From Devosia soli (lineage in GTDB: Bacteria > Pseudomonadota > Alphaproteobacteria > Rhizobiales > Devosiaceae): a stretch of DNA of 64,000 nt. The stretch lies in contig NZ_LAJG01000005.1 in NCBI RefSeq assembly GCF_000970455.1, forward strand, positions 372,001 to 436,000, read 5' to 3'. Made by a program: the position numbers and the translations under genes. Under the pieces are notes generated by a model. The model was given only the letters and a program-made list of their open reading frames with translations, had not been told where the DNA came from and did not search any database. Position 1 is the first letter of the stretch. Every line of letters starts with the position of its first letter. Positions 55,265 to 63,756 of this stretch are shown piece by piece.

Positions 55265-55270
55265 GGTTTT

Positions 55271-55305
55271 TGGCGATCGGGGTGTGCAAAACATCCCGAT
55301 CGCCA
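55271..55305 (+). other. Intercistronic hairpin between binding-protein and permease genes
   Basis: A 15-bp stem (55271-55285 with 55291-55305, one G-T pair) has a GCAAA loop and no T-run after it. It lies seven bases after the stop. Such structures commonly stabilise the 5' part of a transcript or partly stop transcription. Confidence 0.7.
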
Positions 55306-55416
55306 TCCCACCATTTCCGCACGAGCGGGAATGCCATATGCACTGCAGAATAGAGATTCTCGCCAAGCGGGAATGAGCCGGTGGTTGAGGGACCATCGCA
55401 GCAAAGGCCAAGGCCA

Positions 55417-56241
55417 ATGAAACGCATAGCAGGCTGGACGCTCGCGTCGCCCGCCACTCTCCTCGTGCTGCTCGGGCTCGTCGCCCCGGTGGCAGCCACG
55501 ATCTACACGACTTTCGGGACGCCCGGCGGTCCCTTCTCGACCTACCAGGCCTTTTTCGCCAGCGGCTTTCGCCGCACCGTGCTTTTGCGCACCATCAATG
55601 TGTCGCTGATCGTCACCGTCATTGCTCTGGTGATCGGCTTTATCACCGCTTATGTCGTGTCTCGCGCGCCGGGCTGGCTGAAATCGATCCTCATCGTCGC
55701 GGCGGTGTTTCCGCTGCTGACGGGTGTCGTGGTGCGCTCGTTCGCCTGGCTCATCATTCTTGGCAAGAACGGCATTCTCAATTCCACTCTGATCAATCTC
55801 GGGATCATCACCGAACCGCTGCAGATGCTTTACACGCAGGGTTCCGTGATCGTCGCGATGGTCTATCTCTTCGTGCCGCTGATGGTGCTGACGCTCGTTG
55901 GCGTGCTGGAAGCCATTCCTGATGACCTGATCCAGGCTTCTGCATCGCTCGGCGCCAATTCGTGGGCGACATTCACGCAGGTCATCCTGCCACTGGCAGT
56001 GCCAGGGTTGATCGTTGGTGCCGTGTTGGTCTTTACCGGCAGCTTTACCTCTTACGCGACGCCACAGCTTCTGGGTGGCGAGCAGGTGATGATGATGGGC
56101 ACGCTGATGTATCAGCAAGCCATGGTGACCTTCGATTGGGTCAGCGCTTCGACCATTGCCGCCATCATGGTGGTGATCACCATCGCCATCGTTGCCCTGA
56201 TGAATGCCGCTGCGCGGCGCCTCAACCCGATGACCGTGTGA
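55417..56241 (+). CDS. Polyamine-type ABC transporter permease, PotB type
   Basis: This 274-residue permease has six predicted membrane helices, the first at TLLVLLGLVAPVAATIYTTF, and an EAA loop at DDLIQASASLGANSWATFTQVILP in part (about residues 171-188). I chose the ATG at 55417 because it follows a short AAGG; a GTG at 55381 would add twelve polar residues. The stop shares one base with the next permease gene. Confidence 0.9.
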   Translation: MKRIAGWTLASPATLLVLLGLVAPVAATIYTTFGTPGGPFSTYQAFFASGFRRTVLLRTINVSLIVTVIALVIGFITAYVVSRAPGWLKSILIVAAVFPLLTGVVVRSFAWLIILGKNGILNSTLINLGIITEPLQMLYTQGSVIVAMVYLFVPLMVLTLVGVLEAIPDDLIQASASLGANSWATFTQVILPLAVPGLIVGAVLVFTGSFTSYATPQLLGGEQVMMMGTLMYQQAMVTFDWVSASTIAAIMVVITIAIVALMNAAARRLNPMTV

Positions 56242-57029
56242 TGCCGACAAAACTCCATCCTGCCCTGATCGGCTTTACCGTCATCGTCTTCTTTTTCCTC
56301 GTCGGCCCGCTCGTCATAGTCGTTGGCTCGGCGCTGAGCGACACGACTTATCTCACCTTCCCGCCGCAGGGGCTGAGCCTTCGGTGGTTTCAGAATATTT
56401 TTGAAATCGACGCGTTCCGACGCACTATTCTGACCAGTCTGCAAGTTGCGGTGATTTCGACCTTCGTCGCTCTGATCATTGGCATTCCGGCATCCTATGC
56501 GATGAGCCGCTATCGCATCCAGTTGCCGGGTTGGCTGTCTACGCTGTTCGTCTTGCCGGTGCTGGTGCCGGAACTGGTGCTGGGTTTTTCGCTGCTCAAG
56601 AACCTGGCTTTCCAGTTCAATGCACCGATCTACCTGTCGCTGATCATCGGGCACACGATCCTGATCCTGCCCTATGTGATCCGGGTGATTTCGGCCTCGC
56701 TGGCCTCGTTCGACTTTTCCATCGAGGAAGCTGCGATCAGTCTCGGGTCGCCACCGCTCAAGACGTTCTTCACCGTGCTTCTGCCCAATGTGCGCTCGGG
56801 CGTCATCGCGGCGTTTATCCTTGCGTTCATCACCTCGATCAACGACGTGTCGATCTCCATTTTCCTGACCGGGCCAGGCATTTCTACCCTGCCCATCCAG
56901 TTGCTCGCGCATATGGAGCAATTCTTCGATCCTACCGTGGCTTCGGTCTCGGTTATGCTCATGGTGCTCACCGTGGCCGTGATGGCCACTGTCGAGCGCA
57001 CGCTGGGCCTCACCTTCCTTGCCAAATGA
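56241..57029 (+). CDS. Polyamine-type ABC transporter permease, PotC type
   Basis: This 262-residue permease has its first helix at HPALIGFTVIVFFFLVGPLV and an EAA loop at FSIEEAAISLGSPPLKTFF (about residues 160-178). The TGATG overlap with the previous gene fixes the start. It forms the channel with the PotB-type subunit. It is followed by the ATPase seven bases after the stop. Confidence 0.92.
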   Translation: MPTKLHPALIGFTVIVFFFLVGPLVIVVGSALSDTTYLTFPPQGLSLRWFQNIFEIDAFRRTILTSLQVAVISTFVALIIGIPASYAMSRYRIQLPGWLSTLFVLPVLVPELVLGFSLLKNLAFQFNAPIYLSLIIGHTILILPYVIRVISASLASFDFSIEEAAISLGSPPLKTFFTVLLPNVRSGVIAAFILAFITSINDVSISIFLTGPGISTLPIQLLAHMEQFFDPTVASVSVMLMVLTVAVMATVERTLGLTFLAK

Positions 57030-57036
57030 GTCTGCT

Positions 57037-58098
57037 GTGACCAAGCCGCTTTCCATCCGCAACATCACTGCGCACTACGGCCAGACCAAGGTGCTGGAAG
57101 ACCTCTCGCTCGATATCGGCGAAGGCGAACTCGTGTCCCTTCTCGGCGCCTCGGGATGCGGCAAGACCACGACGCTGCGTCTTGTTGCCGGTTTCCTGCA
57201 GCCGACGTCGGGTACCATCACGCTCGGCGGCAAGGATTTGACGCGCCTGCCCGCGCATCAACGTGATATCGGCTTGGTGTTCCAGAACTATGCGCTCTTC
57301 CCTCACCTGAGCGTAGCCGACAATGTCGGCTTCGGCCTCAAGCAGCGCGGCGTTTCTGGCGAAGCAAAGACCAAACGCGTCAGCGCCATGCTCGAACGCG
57401 TGGGCCTGGCCCATCTGGCCGACCGTTTGCCGGGCGCGCTGTCGGGTGGTCAGAAGCAGCGCGTGGCGCTGGCGCGAGCGCTCGTCATCGAGCCCCCGTT
57501 GCTGATGTTCGACGAGCCGCTGTCGAACCTCGACGCCAAGCTCCGCGTCGACATGCGCGTCGAAATTCGCCAGCTGCAGCGCGCCAATGGCACGACTTCG
57601 GTCTATGTGACGCATGACCAGGAAGAGGCCTTCTCGATTTCGGATCGCGTGGCCATCATGCATGCTGGCAAGATCATGCAGCTCGATACGCCTGAAAACC
57701 TTTATCAGCGGCCGGCCAATGCTTTCGTGGCGCGCTTCGTCGGCTTTGAAAATCTGATCCCGATGAAGGTCGTCGGGCGCGATGGTGCTCAGATCACCGC
57801 CGAAGCCGCAGGTGGCGTCAAGCTGACGCTGGGCCTTGAGCATTTTGGTGCGATCCCAGACAACTTTGTCCTCGCCTGCCGGGCCGACGGCCTCGCTGTC
57901 ACCGACAATATGGCCGTGGAGGGAATTCCGACCACGCTTGGCCTGCGGACGTATCTGGGTCGCGCTTATCAGTATCAGAGCGAGACGGCGGCAGGCACTT
58001 TGGTTGCCAATGGCCCTCTGTCGCGCCCGCTCGAGCCGGGGTCTCTGGCAAAGCTGGTTCCAGTGCCCGACCAGTGCACCATACTGTCTGTAGAGTAG
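57037..58098 (+). CDS. Polyamine-type ABC transporter ATPase, PotA type
   Basis: This 353-residue ATPase has Walker A GASGCGKTTTL (about residues 37-47), signature ALSGGQKQRVALARAL, Walker B LLMFDEPLSNLD, switch His in VTHDQEEA and a C-terminal TOBE region (from about residue 270). The start is a GTG at 57037; a TTG at 57019 would overlap the permease gene. No strong Shine-Dalgarno is present, so it may depend on coupling with the upstream stop at 57029. Confidence 0.9.
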   Translation: MTKPLSIRNITAHYGQTKVLEDLSLDIGEGELVSLLGASGCGKTTTLRLVAGFLQPTSGTITLGGKDLTRLPAHQRDIGLVFQNYALFPHLSVADNVGFGLKQRGVSGEAKTKRVSAMLERVGLAHLADRLPGALSGGQKQRVALARALVIEPPLLMFDEPLSNLDAKLRVDMRVEIRQLQRANGTTSVYVTHDQEEAFSISDRVAIMHAGKIMQLDTPENLYQRPANAFVARFVGFENLIPMKVVGRDGAQITAEAAGGVKLTLGLEHFGAIPDNFVLACRADGLAVTDNMAVEGIPTTLGLRTYLGRAYQYQSETAAGTLVANGPLSRPLEPGSLAKLVPVPDQCTILSVE

Positions 58099-58110
58099 TC
58101 ATGTACACCG

Positions 58111-58285
58111 CGGACCACCCCCTCCCAGCCTACTCCCCTAAAATCGCTTCACTGGAGCGATTTGCCCTGCGGGACGGGTCGGGATCCATCGAGGGGGAGG
58201 TGACGATCCAGTTTGGGGCAGCATCGGTTTACGGCCACCGGCCAGACACCCCACCCTTGGTGGGGGAGGAAGGGAGGGGGCGGAG
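58111..58285. repeat. Family B GC-rich intergenic repeat, complex copy
   Basis: Downstream of the ATPase gene CACCCCCTCCCAGCC and CATCGAGGGGGAGGTG are far-apart complementary tracts. A hairpin AAATCGCT/AGCGATTT (58141-58148 with 58156-58163) lies between them, and CCCCACCCTTGGTGGGGGAGG closes the stretch near 58249-58269. No coding sequence was found here. Confidence 0.55.
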
Positions 58286-58306
58286 CCGCGGGCTCCAATC
58301 CCGTCC

Positions 58307-59626
58307 ATGACAACCATCCTTACCAACGCCATCGTCGTCACCATGGACGACGCGCTCGCGGTTCATGAATTCGGCTGGGTCCGGGTGGATGGCACAACGA
58401 TCACGGCCTTGGGCGCAGGCAGGCCGCCAGATGTGCCGGGCGCCGAGATCGTCGATTGCGCTGGCGATATTGTCATGCCGGGCATGGTCAATGCTCATTG
58501 CCACATGGCAATGTCGGTCTTTCGGGGCCTTGGCGAAGATGTCGATGATCGGCTTTATCGTTACATCCTCCCGCTGGAGAGAAAATTCGTCTCGCCGGAA
58601 ATGGTGCGCGCGGGTTCGGCACTGTCGGCTCTGGAGATGATCCAGGGTGGCGTGACCACCGTTGCCGACATGTATTACTTCGAAACCGAAGTGGGTGACG
58701 TCTGCGCCGAAGCCGGCCTGCGCGCAATTGTCGGGCAAACCTTGGCCGACTTCGACCCGCCGGATCACCGCAATTTTGACGAGGGTTTCGGGCGCGTTGA
58801 AGAGCTGGTTGATCGATACAAGGATCATCCGCTCGTCACGCCTTCGATTGCGCCGCATGCGCCTTATTCCACGGGGCGAGATGTGATGGCGCGAATTGCG
58901 CAGTGGTCCGCCGATCATCCGCAGGTGCCGGTCCAAATGCATTTGGCCGAGAGCACGCTCGAGGTAAAATGGGCGCTCGATACACATGGCAAGTCGACGG
59001 TGACGGTGACGGCCGAGTCCGGGCTCCTCAAACCGAACCTGATCTGCGCGCATTGCCTGCAACTCGACGACAACGATATCCGCCTGATGTCGGAGCATCA
59101 GGTGTGCGTCGTCACCAATCCGCGCTCCAACGGAAAGGCTGGACGCGGCATTGCGCCGGTCGAGAAGATGCGCAATGCGGGGCTGCCTGCAGGAATTGGT
59201 AGCGACGGAGCAATGAGCGGCAATACGCTCGATCTCTTCAGCCAATTTGCGCCGGTCTCAATGTTCGCGAAACTGCTTGCCGGGTCGAGAAAGCCTTTGC
59301 CGGCGGTCGATGTCATCCGTATGGCGACGATCGAGGGCGCGCGCGCACTGAGCCTCAACCTCAAGACCGGATCGCTCGAGGTGGGCAAGCAAGCGGACCT
59401 GATCCGCATCAACCTGTCAGCGCCGCGGCTGCATCCGATGTATGACCCCTATTCAGCACTAGTTTTTGCGGCGATGCCATCTGATGTGACGGACACAATG
59501 GTCGCCGGCAGGTGGTTGATGCGCAATGGGCAGGTGCAAACGCTGGACGTTGGCAAGGCCGTGTCTGACGCCGTCGGCATCGCCGCGCAATTCAAGTCGG
59601 AAATGGCAAGAATCGACGGACAATAG
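58307..59626 (+). CDS. Amidohydrolase, S-adenosylhomocysteine/5-methylthioadenosine deaminase type
   Basis: This 439-residue metal-dependent hydrolase has the zinc motif AHCHMAMS (His64, His66), a His in MHLAES, a His in ICAHCLQL and the catalytic Asp in GIGSDGAMSGN, all as in the TrzF/MtaD/SsnA-like group. Members deaminate adenosine-type or guanine-type compounds. With a nucleoside hydrolase, a phosphoribosyltransferase and a BMP transporter nearby, a nucleoside or base deaminase is plausible. The exact substrate is not readable. Confidence 0.87.
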   Translation: MTTILTNAIVVTMDDALAVHEFGWVRVDGTTITALGAGRPPDVPGAEIVDCAGDIVMPGMVNAHCHMAMSVFRGLGEDVDDRLYRYILPLERKFVSPEMVRAGSALSALEMIQGGVTTVADMYYFETEVGDVCAEAGLRAIVGQTLADFDPPDHRNFDEGFGRVEELVDRYKDHPLVTPSIAPHAPYSTGRDVMARIAQWSADHPQVPVQMHLAESTLEVKWALDTHGKSTVTVTAESGLLKPNLICAHCLQLDDNDIRLMSEHQVCVVTNPRSNGKAGRGIAPVEKMRNAGLPAGIGSDGAMSGNTLDLFSQFAPVSMFAKLLAGSRKPLPAVDVIRMATIEGARALSLNLKTGSLEVGKQADLIRINLSAPRLHPMYDPYSALVFAAMPSDVTDTMVAGRWLMRNGQVQTLDVGKAVSDAVGIAAQFKSEMARIDGQ

Positions 59627-59697
59627 CTTCGGCAATCGATACAAATGCTGCATAAGGCAAGGAAAGCCTCCTTGCGGCACAGCTATTCTGGAAAATC

Positions 59698-60603
59698 ATG
59701 CCGATGAAAAGACGAGTCATAATCGACACCGATCCCGGTCTCGACGACGCGCTGGCCATACTTTTTGCGCTTGGCAGCGCTCGGTTCGATGTTCTCGGCG
59801 TAACGACCGTTGCCGGCAATATCGGTATTGAGCGGACAACGCGAAATGCTGGCGGTTTGCTTGCCGTCATGGGTCGATCGGACATTCCGGTCATTCGCGG
59901 GTCCGACATCCCGCTGACGCGCGAGCTTCAGGATATCGTTGCCATCATTCATGGATCAGACGGCCTGCGCGGCATTACGCTGCCCGAGCCTCTGAACCTA
60001 CCGCTCGAGGATGCGTCAGGTTGGATCGCCAAAACCCTTGCTGCGGCCGAACCGGGCAGCGTCGACATTCTGGCTCTCGGCCCACTGACCAATATCGCCC
60101 GCGTCATAACCGAGCACCCAGAGGCCCTTAAGGGAATTGGCCAGATCATCGCGATGGGCGGAACGCTCAACGAGCCAGGCAATTCAGGTCCGCGTTCGGA
60201 GTTCAATTTTGCCTCGGACCCGGAAGCGGTTTCCGTGGTCATCGGCTGCGCTGCGCACCTGAAGGTGGTTCTGGTGCCGCTCGACGTGACGCGAAAAGTT
60301 CGGGCGCAACTGGATTTCGTCAATGGCCTGCCGGAAACGGCGCATGGTAATTTGGCTCGTGAAGTGCTGCAGGCCTACATGCTGGATGGACGGCAAAGCC
60401 GTGCGCTTCACGATCCATGCGTGATGCTCATGGCGCTGGAGCCGGGCCTTTTCCGGCTTGAGACCATCAGGCTCGACGTCGATCTCGGGATCGAGCCTGA
60501 TGCCGGGAGCCTCTTGGTCGATGAGCGCGGAACGCCGGTCGCGGTTGCCATGGGGGTCGATACCGAAGGGGCCCTGGCTCTTCTTCGCAGCGGCTTTGTC
60601 TGA
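59698..60603 (+). CDS. Nucleoside hydrolase (inosine/uridine-preferring family)
   Basis: This 301-residue enzyme hydrolyses the N-glycosidic bond of ribonucleosides. The calcium-binding signature DTDPGLDDALAI is at residues 10-21. Further matches are LGPLTNIARV, GGTLNEPGNSGPRSEFNFASDPEA (in part) and the C-terminal ALHDPCVMLMAL with the catalytic His. I kept the ATG at 59698; one at 59704 is also possible. The convergent M20 gene begins directly at its stop. It would feed bases to salvage with the deaminase upstream. Confidence 0.92.
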   Translation: MPMKRRVIIDTDPGLDDALAILFALGSARFDVLGVTTVAGNIGIERTTRNAGGLLAVMGRSDIPVIRGSDIPLTRELQDIVAIIHGSDGLRGITLPEPLNLPLEDASGWIAKTLAAAEPGSVDILALGPLTNIARVITEHPEALKGIGQIIAMGGTLNEPGNSGPRSEFNFASDPEAVSVVIGCAAHLKVVLVPLDVTRKVRAQLDFVNGLPETAHGNLAREVLQAYMLDGRQSRALHDPCVMLMALEPGLFRLETIRLDVDLGIEPDAGSLLVDERGTPVAVAMGVDTEGALALLRSGFV

Positions 60604-61773
60604 TCAGGCAGACAGCTCCTGTTCGACCAAAGCAGTCCAGAAACGCGCGCCAGTCAGAATAGCGTCGTCATTGAAATCGTAGCGGCTGTTGTGATGCAGC
60701 GCGCCATCCACGGCTGGGCCATTACCCAGCCAGACATAAGCGCCGGGCATTTCGCCGCTGAAAAACGCGAAATCATCGCCGGCTGTGGATGGCGGAAAGT
60801 CGGTTACCACTGGCCGACCGGTCGCCGCCTGCGCCGCGCGAAGGGCACGTGCGGTGGCGTCGGCATTGTTGACGACGGGCGGGATGCGGCGCTGGAAATG
60901 GTATTCGGCCGCGACACCGAATGTCGCGGCGATGCCCTTGGCAATGGTGCCGATTTCGCGCTCGAGCTGATCGCGCACTTCAGGCGTATAGGCGCGGGCA
61001 GTGCCGCCGATGCGGACTTGATCGGGAATGACGTTGAGCGCCTTGAAGTCGCCTGCCTCGAGAGCACAAGCGCTAACCACCGCGGGCTGCAGCGGATCGA
61101 CGACGCGGGCGACGATTGTGTGGATAGCGGCAAGGAAGTGGCCCGCGGCGGTGATAGCGTCGCGACCGAGATGGGGCTTGGCGCCGTGGGTTCCGATGCC
61201 GCGGAAGGTAACGGTCCAACTATCGGAAGACGCAAGCTGCGGACCCGGAACAACCGCCATTTCATCGGTGGCAAGACCGGGCATATTGTGCAGGCCATAA
61301 ACAGCATCCACGGGAAATAGCCGCAGCAAGCCATCGTCGAGCATAGCTTTGGCACCACCTCTGCCCTCTTCGGCCGGCTGAAAGATGAAGTGAACTGTAC
61401 CGGAGAAATTGCGCGTTTTCGCAAGGTGGCGCGCGGCGGCAAGGAGCATAACGGTGTGCCCGTCGTGCCCGCAGGCATGCATGGTGTTGGGCGTATTCGA
61501 CCTATAATCGCGTTCCGCCAGTTCCGGCATGGCCAGGGCATCCATATCGGCGCGGAGGGCAATGCGGCGGGTGCCGGTGCCAACCCTGAGCGTGCCCACA
61601 ATGCCGGTTTTGCCCAGGCCGCGATGAATCTCGATGCCTGCCTCCGTCAGCTTTTCGGCGACGATGGCACTGGTGCGCATTTCCTCAAAGCCCAGCTCAG
61701 GGTTGGCGTGAAGATCGCGGCGAAGCGCGGTCATGGCTTCGATTTCGAATGGATCATTGTTAGCCGATTGCAT
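60604..61773 (-). CDS. M20-family amidohydrolase (hippurate hydrolase type)
   Basis: This 389-residue peptidase/amidohydrolase of the M20D group has DLHANPELGFEE (about 20-31), the metal motif MHACGHDGHTVML (about 95-107), EEGRGGAKAMLDDG with metal-binding Glu, and the terminal LHHNSRYDFNDDAI with the final His. Such enzymes cut N-acyl amino acids, hippurate or related amides. The ATG at 61771-61773 was chosen by match with the family's N-terminus. It converges on the nucleoside hydrolase with no intervening base and is divergent from the phosphoribosyltransferase. Confidence 0.9.
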   Translation of the reverse strand: MQSANNDPFEIEAMTALRRDLHANPELGFEEMRTSAIVAEKLTEAGIEIHRGLGKTGIVGTLRVGTGTRRIALRADMDALAMPELAERDYRSNTPNTMHACGHDGHTVMLLAAARHLAKTRNFSGTVHFIFQPAEEGRGGAKAMLDDGLLRLFPVDAVYGLHNMPGLATDEMAVVPGPQLASSDSWTVTFRGIGTHGAKPHLGRDAITAAGHFLAAIHTIVARVVDPLQPAVVSACALEAGDFKALNVIPDQVRIGGTARAYTPEVRDQLEREIGTIAKGIAATFGVAAEYHFQRRIPPVVNNADATARALRAAQAATGRPVVTDFPPSTAGDDFAFFSGEMPGAYVWLGNGPAVDGALHHNSRYDFNDDAILTGARFWTALVEQELSA

Positions 61774-61816
61774 TGGCACGCCTGCCTTGCGATAGAGTTT
61801 TGCGCAACTTGCTTCT

Positions 61817-62530
61817 ATGCCGCTTAGCAATCAAGGACTTGGCGTGAGTTTTGAGCCGCACGATTTCTGGCAGAGCTTCGCCGCGCCGGCGAGTTTTGAA
61901 GCCGACCCCGCCGAGGGGCATCTGGGCTTTTACCCGGCCAGGCTGGCTGACGGGCGGCAATTGCCCCTGCCCCTGCGCGTGCTGCCGGGAGACGGCAAAG
62001 CAGCGGTCGCTTCGCTGATCCTCAACCAAGCGAGTTTTGCGGTAGAGGATGGATTGGCCGCATCACTTGCAGGCATGCTGAGGGAAAAGGCGCCAGAGGT
62101 GCTCATCGGCGTGCCAACGCTCGGCCTGCCGCTCGCGTCTAACGTTGCGCGCCGGCTAGGGCATACGCGCATGGTGCCGCTCGGCACATCGCGAAAATTC
62201 TGGTATCGCGACGATCTTTCTGAGCCGATGAAATCGATCACCAGCCCGACGGCGGCGAAGACGCTTTACGTCGATCCTCGCATGTTGCCGCTTCTGCGCG
62301 GCAAGCGGGTAGCGGTAATCGACGATGTGATCAGTTCCGGCCAATCGATGGGTGCCGTGCTGCGACTGCTGACGAAGGCTGAGATCGAGCCCATCGCGAT
62401 TGGCTGCGCCATGCTGCAAGGAGCGGCGTGGCAAGAGTCGTTGGCGGCTTGGCGCGATCAGATCGTCGCGCCACTCGCCTCGCCGCAGTTTTTCCTCAAC
62501 GAGCTTGGGCGCTGGTCCCCTGTCACCTGA
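61817..62530 (+). CDS. Phosphoribosyltransferase
   Basis: This 237-residue protein has a type I PRT fold: VLIGVPTLGLPLASNVARRLG (in part; about residues 95-114) and the PRPP motif RVAVIDDVISSGQSM (about 163-177) with the two acidic residues. Its N-terminal 80 residues (PHDFWQSFAAPASFEADPAEG) are not standard for purine or pyrimidine PRTs and form an extra domain. The acceptor could be a purine base or xanthine. It is followed by a BMP-type importer gene, in agreement with base salvage. Confidence 0.85.
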   Translation: MPLSNQGLGVSFEPHDFWQSFAAPASFEADPAEGHLGFYPARLADGRQLPLPLRVLPGDGKAAVASLILNQASFAVEDGLAASLAGMLREKAPEVLIGVPTLGLPLASNVARRLGHTRMVPLGTSRKFWYRDDLSEPMKSITSPTAAKTLYVDPRMLPLLRGKRVAVIDDVISSGQSMGAVLRLLTKAEIEPIAIGCAMLQGAAWQESLAAWRDQIVAPLASPQFFLNELGRWSPVT

Positions 62531-62638
62531 CAAGACAGTCCGGTGAAAAACCTTATGCCGCGCTTGCCAACGGCGCGGATTTTGCCCACAGAATGGGCAC
62601 GCGGGATGCCTGGGTTAGATTTTCGACACGAGGGACAA

Positions 62639-63634
62639 ATGACTGAGAAATTCGTAGCCGGACGACGTGTGTTCGTTGGTGTTTTGGCCGCAGGCGTCGC
62701 CCTGGCGATGAGCGGTGTGAGCTTGGCGCAGGACCTGACCAAGGTTGCCGCGATCTGGACAGTACCGGTGGAGCAGCAGTGGGCAAGCCGGTTGCACAAT
62801 GCGCTGACCGCAGCCGACGAGCGCGGCGAGATCGAGTATGTCTATTCGGAAAATATCTCCAACACGGACTATGAGCGCGTGATGCGTGAATATGCCGAGC
62901 AGGGCGTGAGCCTGATCGTCGGCGAGGCGTTCGGGGTCGAGCAGCCGGCGCGCGCTGTGGCTTCGGAATATCCCGAGATTTCGTTCCTGATGGGGTCGAG
63001 CCTGCCGCCGGCAGAGCCGAACTTTGCGACCTTCGACAACTTCATCCACGAGCCGAGCTACCTCACCGGTATTGTTGCGGGCATGAAGACCGAGAGCAAC
63101 AAGATCGGCATGGTGGGTGGCTATGCCATTCCGGAAGTGAACCGGCTGATGAATGCCTTCAAAGCTGGTGCGCTCTCGGTCAATCCGGACGTGACCTTCT
63201 CGGTCAGCTTCATCAACTCCTGGTATGATCCGCCGAAAGCCAAGGAAGCCGCCTTCGCCATGGTCGATGCGGGCGCGGATATTCTTTATGCGGAGCGCTT
63301 CGGCGTTTCGGATGCGGCCAAGGAACGCGGCATTCTGGCGATCGGCAATGTGATCGATACGGCGGCGGATTATCCGGGCACGATCCTTGCGAGCGCGCTT
63401 TGGCATGGTGAGCCGATGATCGATAAGGCGATTGCCGATGTGAAGGCGGGTTCGTTCACCGCCTCGGATTACGGTATCTATGCCTTTATGGAATATGGCG
63501 GTTCGAGCGTCGTGATTGACGAGGCGCTGGCTGGGCCGGAAGCGGTTGCGGCGGCCAAGGCGAAGGAAGAAGAGATTTTGGCCAAGACGTTTACGGTCGA
63601 GATCGACGATAGCGAGCCGACTTCGTCGCAGTAA
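62639..63634 (+). CDS. BMP-family ABC transporter substrate-binding protein
   Basis: This 331-residue protein of the Bmp/Med family (purine nucleoside-binding in many bacteria) has a signal peptide (about 1-31, ending SLAQ) and the typical pattern TKVAAIWTVPVEQQWASRLHNAL in part, IVGEAFGVEQPARAVASEYP (about 92-111), and SYLTGIVAGMKTESNKIGMVGG. The ATG at 62639 was chosen by this match. An ATPase gene starts 122 bp downstream. It probably imports nucleosides for the salvage enzymes upstream. Confidence 0.9.
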   Translation: MTEKFVAGRRVFVGVLAAGVALAMSGVSLAQDLTKVAAIWTVPVEQQWASRLHNALTAADERGEIEYVYSENISNTDYERVMREYAEQGVSLIVGEAFGVEQPARAVASEYPEISFLMGSSLPPAEPNFATFDNFIHEPSYLTGIVAGMKTESNKIGMVGGYAIPEVNRLMNAFKAGALSVNPDVTFSVSFINSWYDPPKAKEAAFAMVDAGADILYAERFGVSDAAKERGILAIGNVIDTAADYPGTILASALWHGEPMIDKAIADVKAGSFTASDYGIYAFMEYGGSSVVIDEALAGPEAVAAAKAKEEEILAKTFTVEIDDSEPTSSQ

Positions 63635-63647
63635 GCTTTTAAGGGAA

Positions 63648-63690
63648 CAACCCCCACCTAGCCCCCCCCTGGTAGGGGGAGGAATAGCAT
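63648..63690. repeat. Family B GC-rich intergenic repeat
   Basis: CCCCCACCTAGCCCCCCC followed by GGTAGGGGGAGGAATAGC, in the gap between the binding-protein and ATPase genes. The opening is identical to that at 25790. Confidence 0.65.
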
Positions 63691-63756
63691 CGAGTTTTGG
63701 GGCGGGCTTGGGCTCGCCTCAGGCTTATCTGGACGCCAATGCGGAGCACCCCGACC

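Noticed and set aside
58141..58163. Terminator after the polyamine-type ATPase gene
   Set aside because: The 8-bp hairpin is followed by GCCC and not by a T-run, and it lies in a repeat tract.
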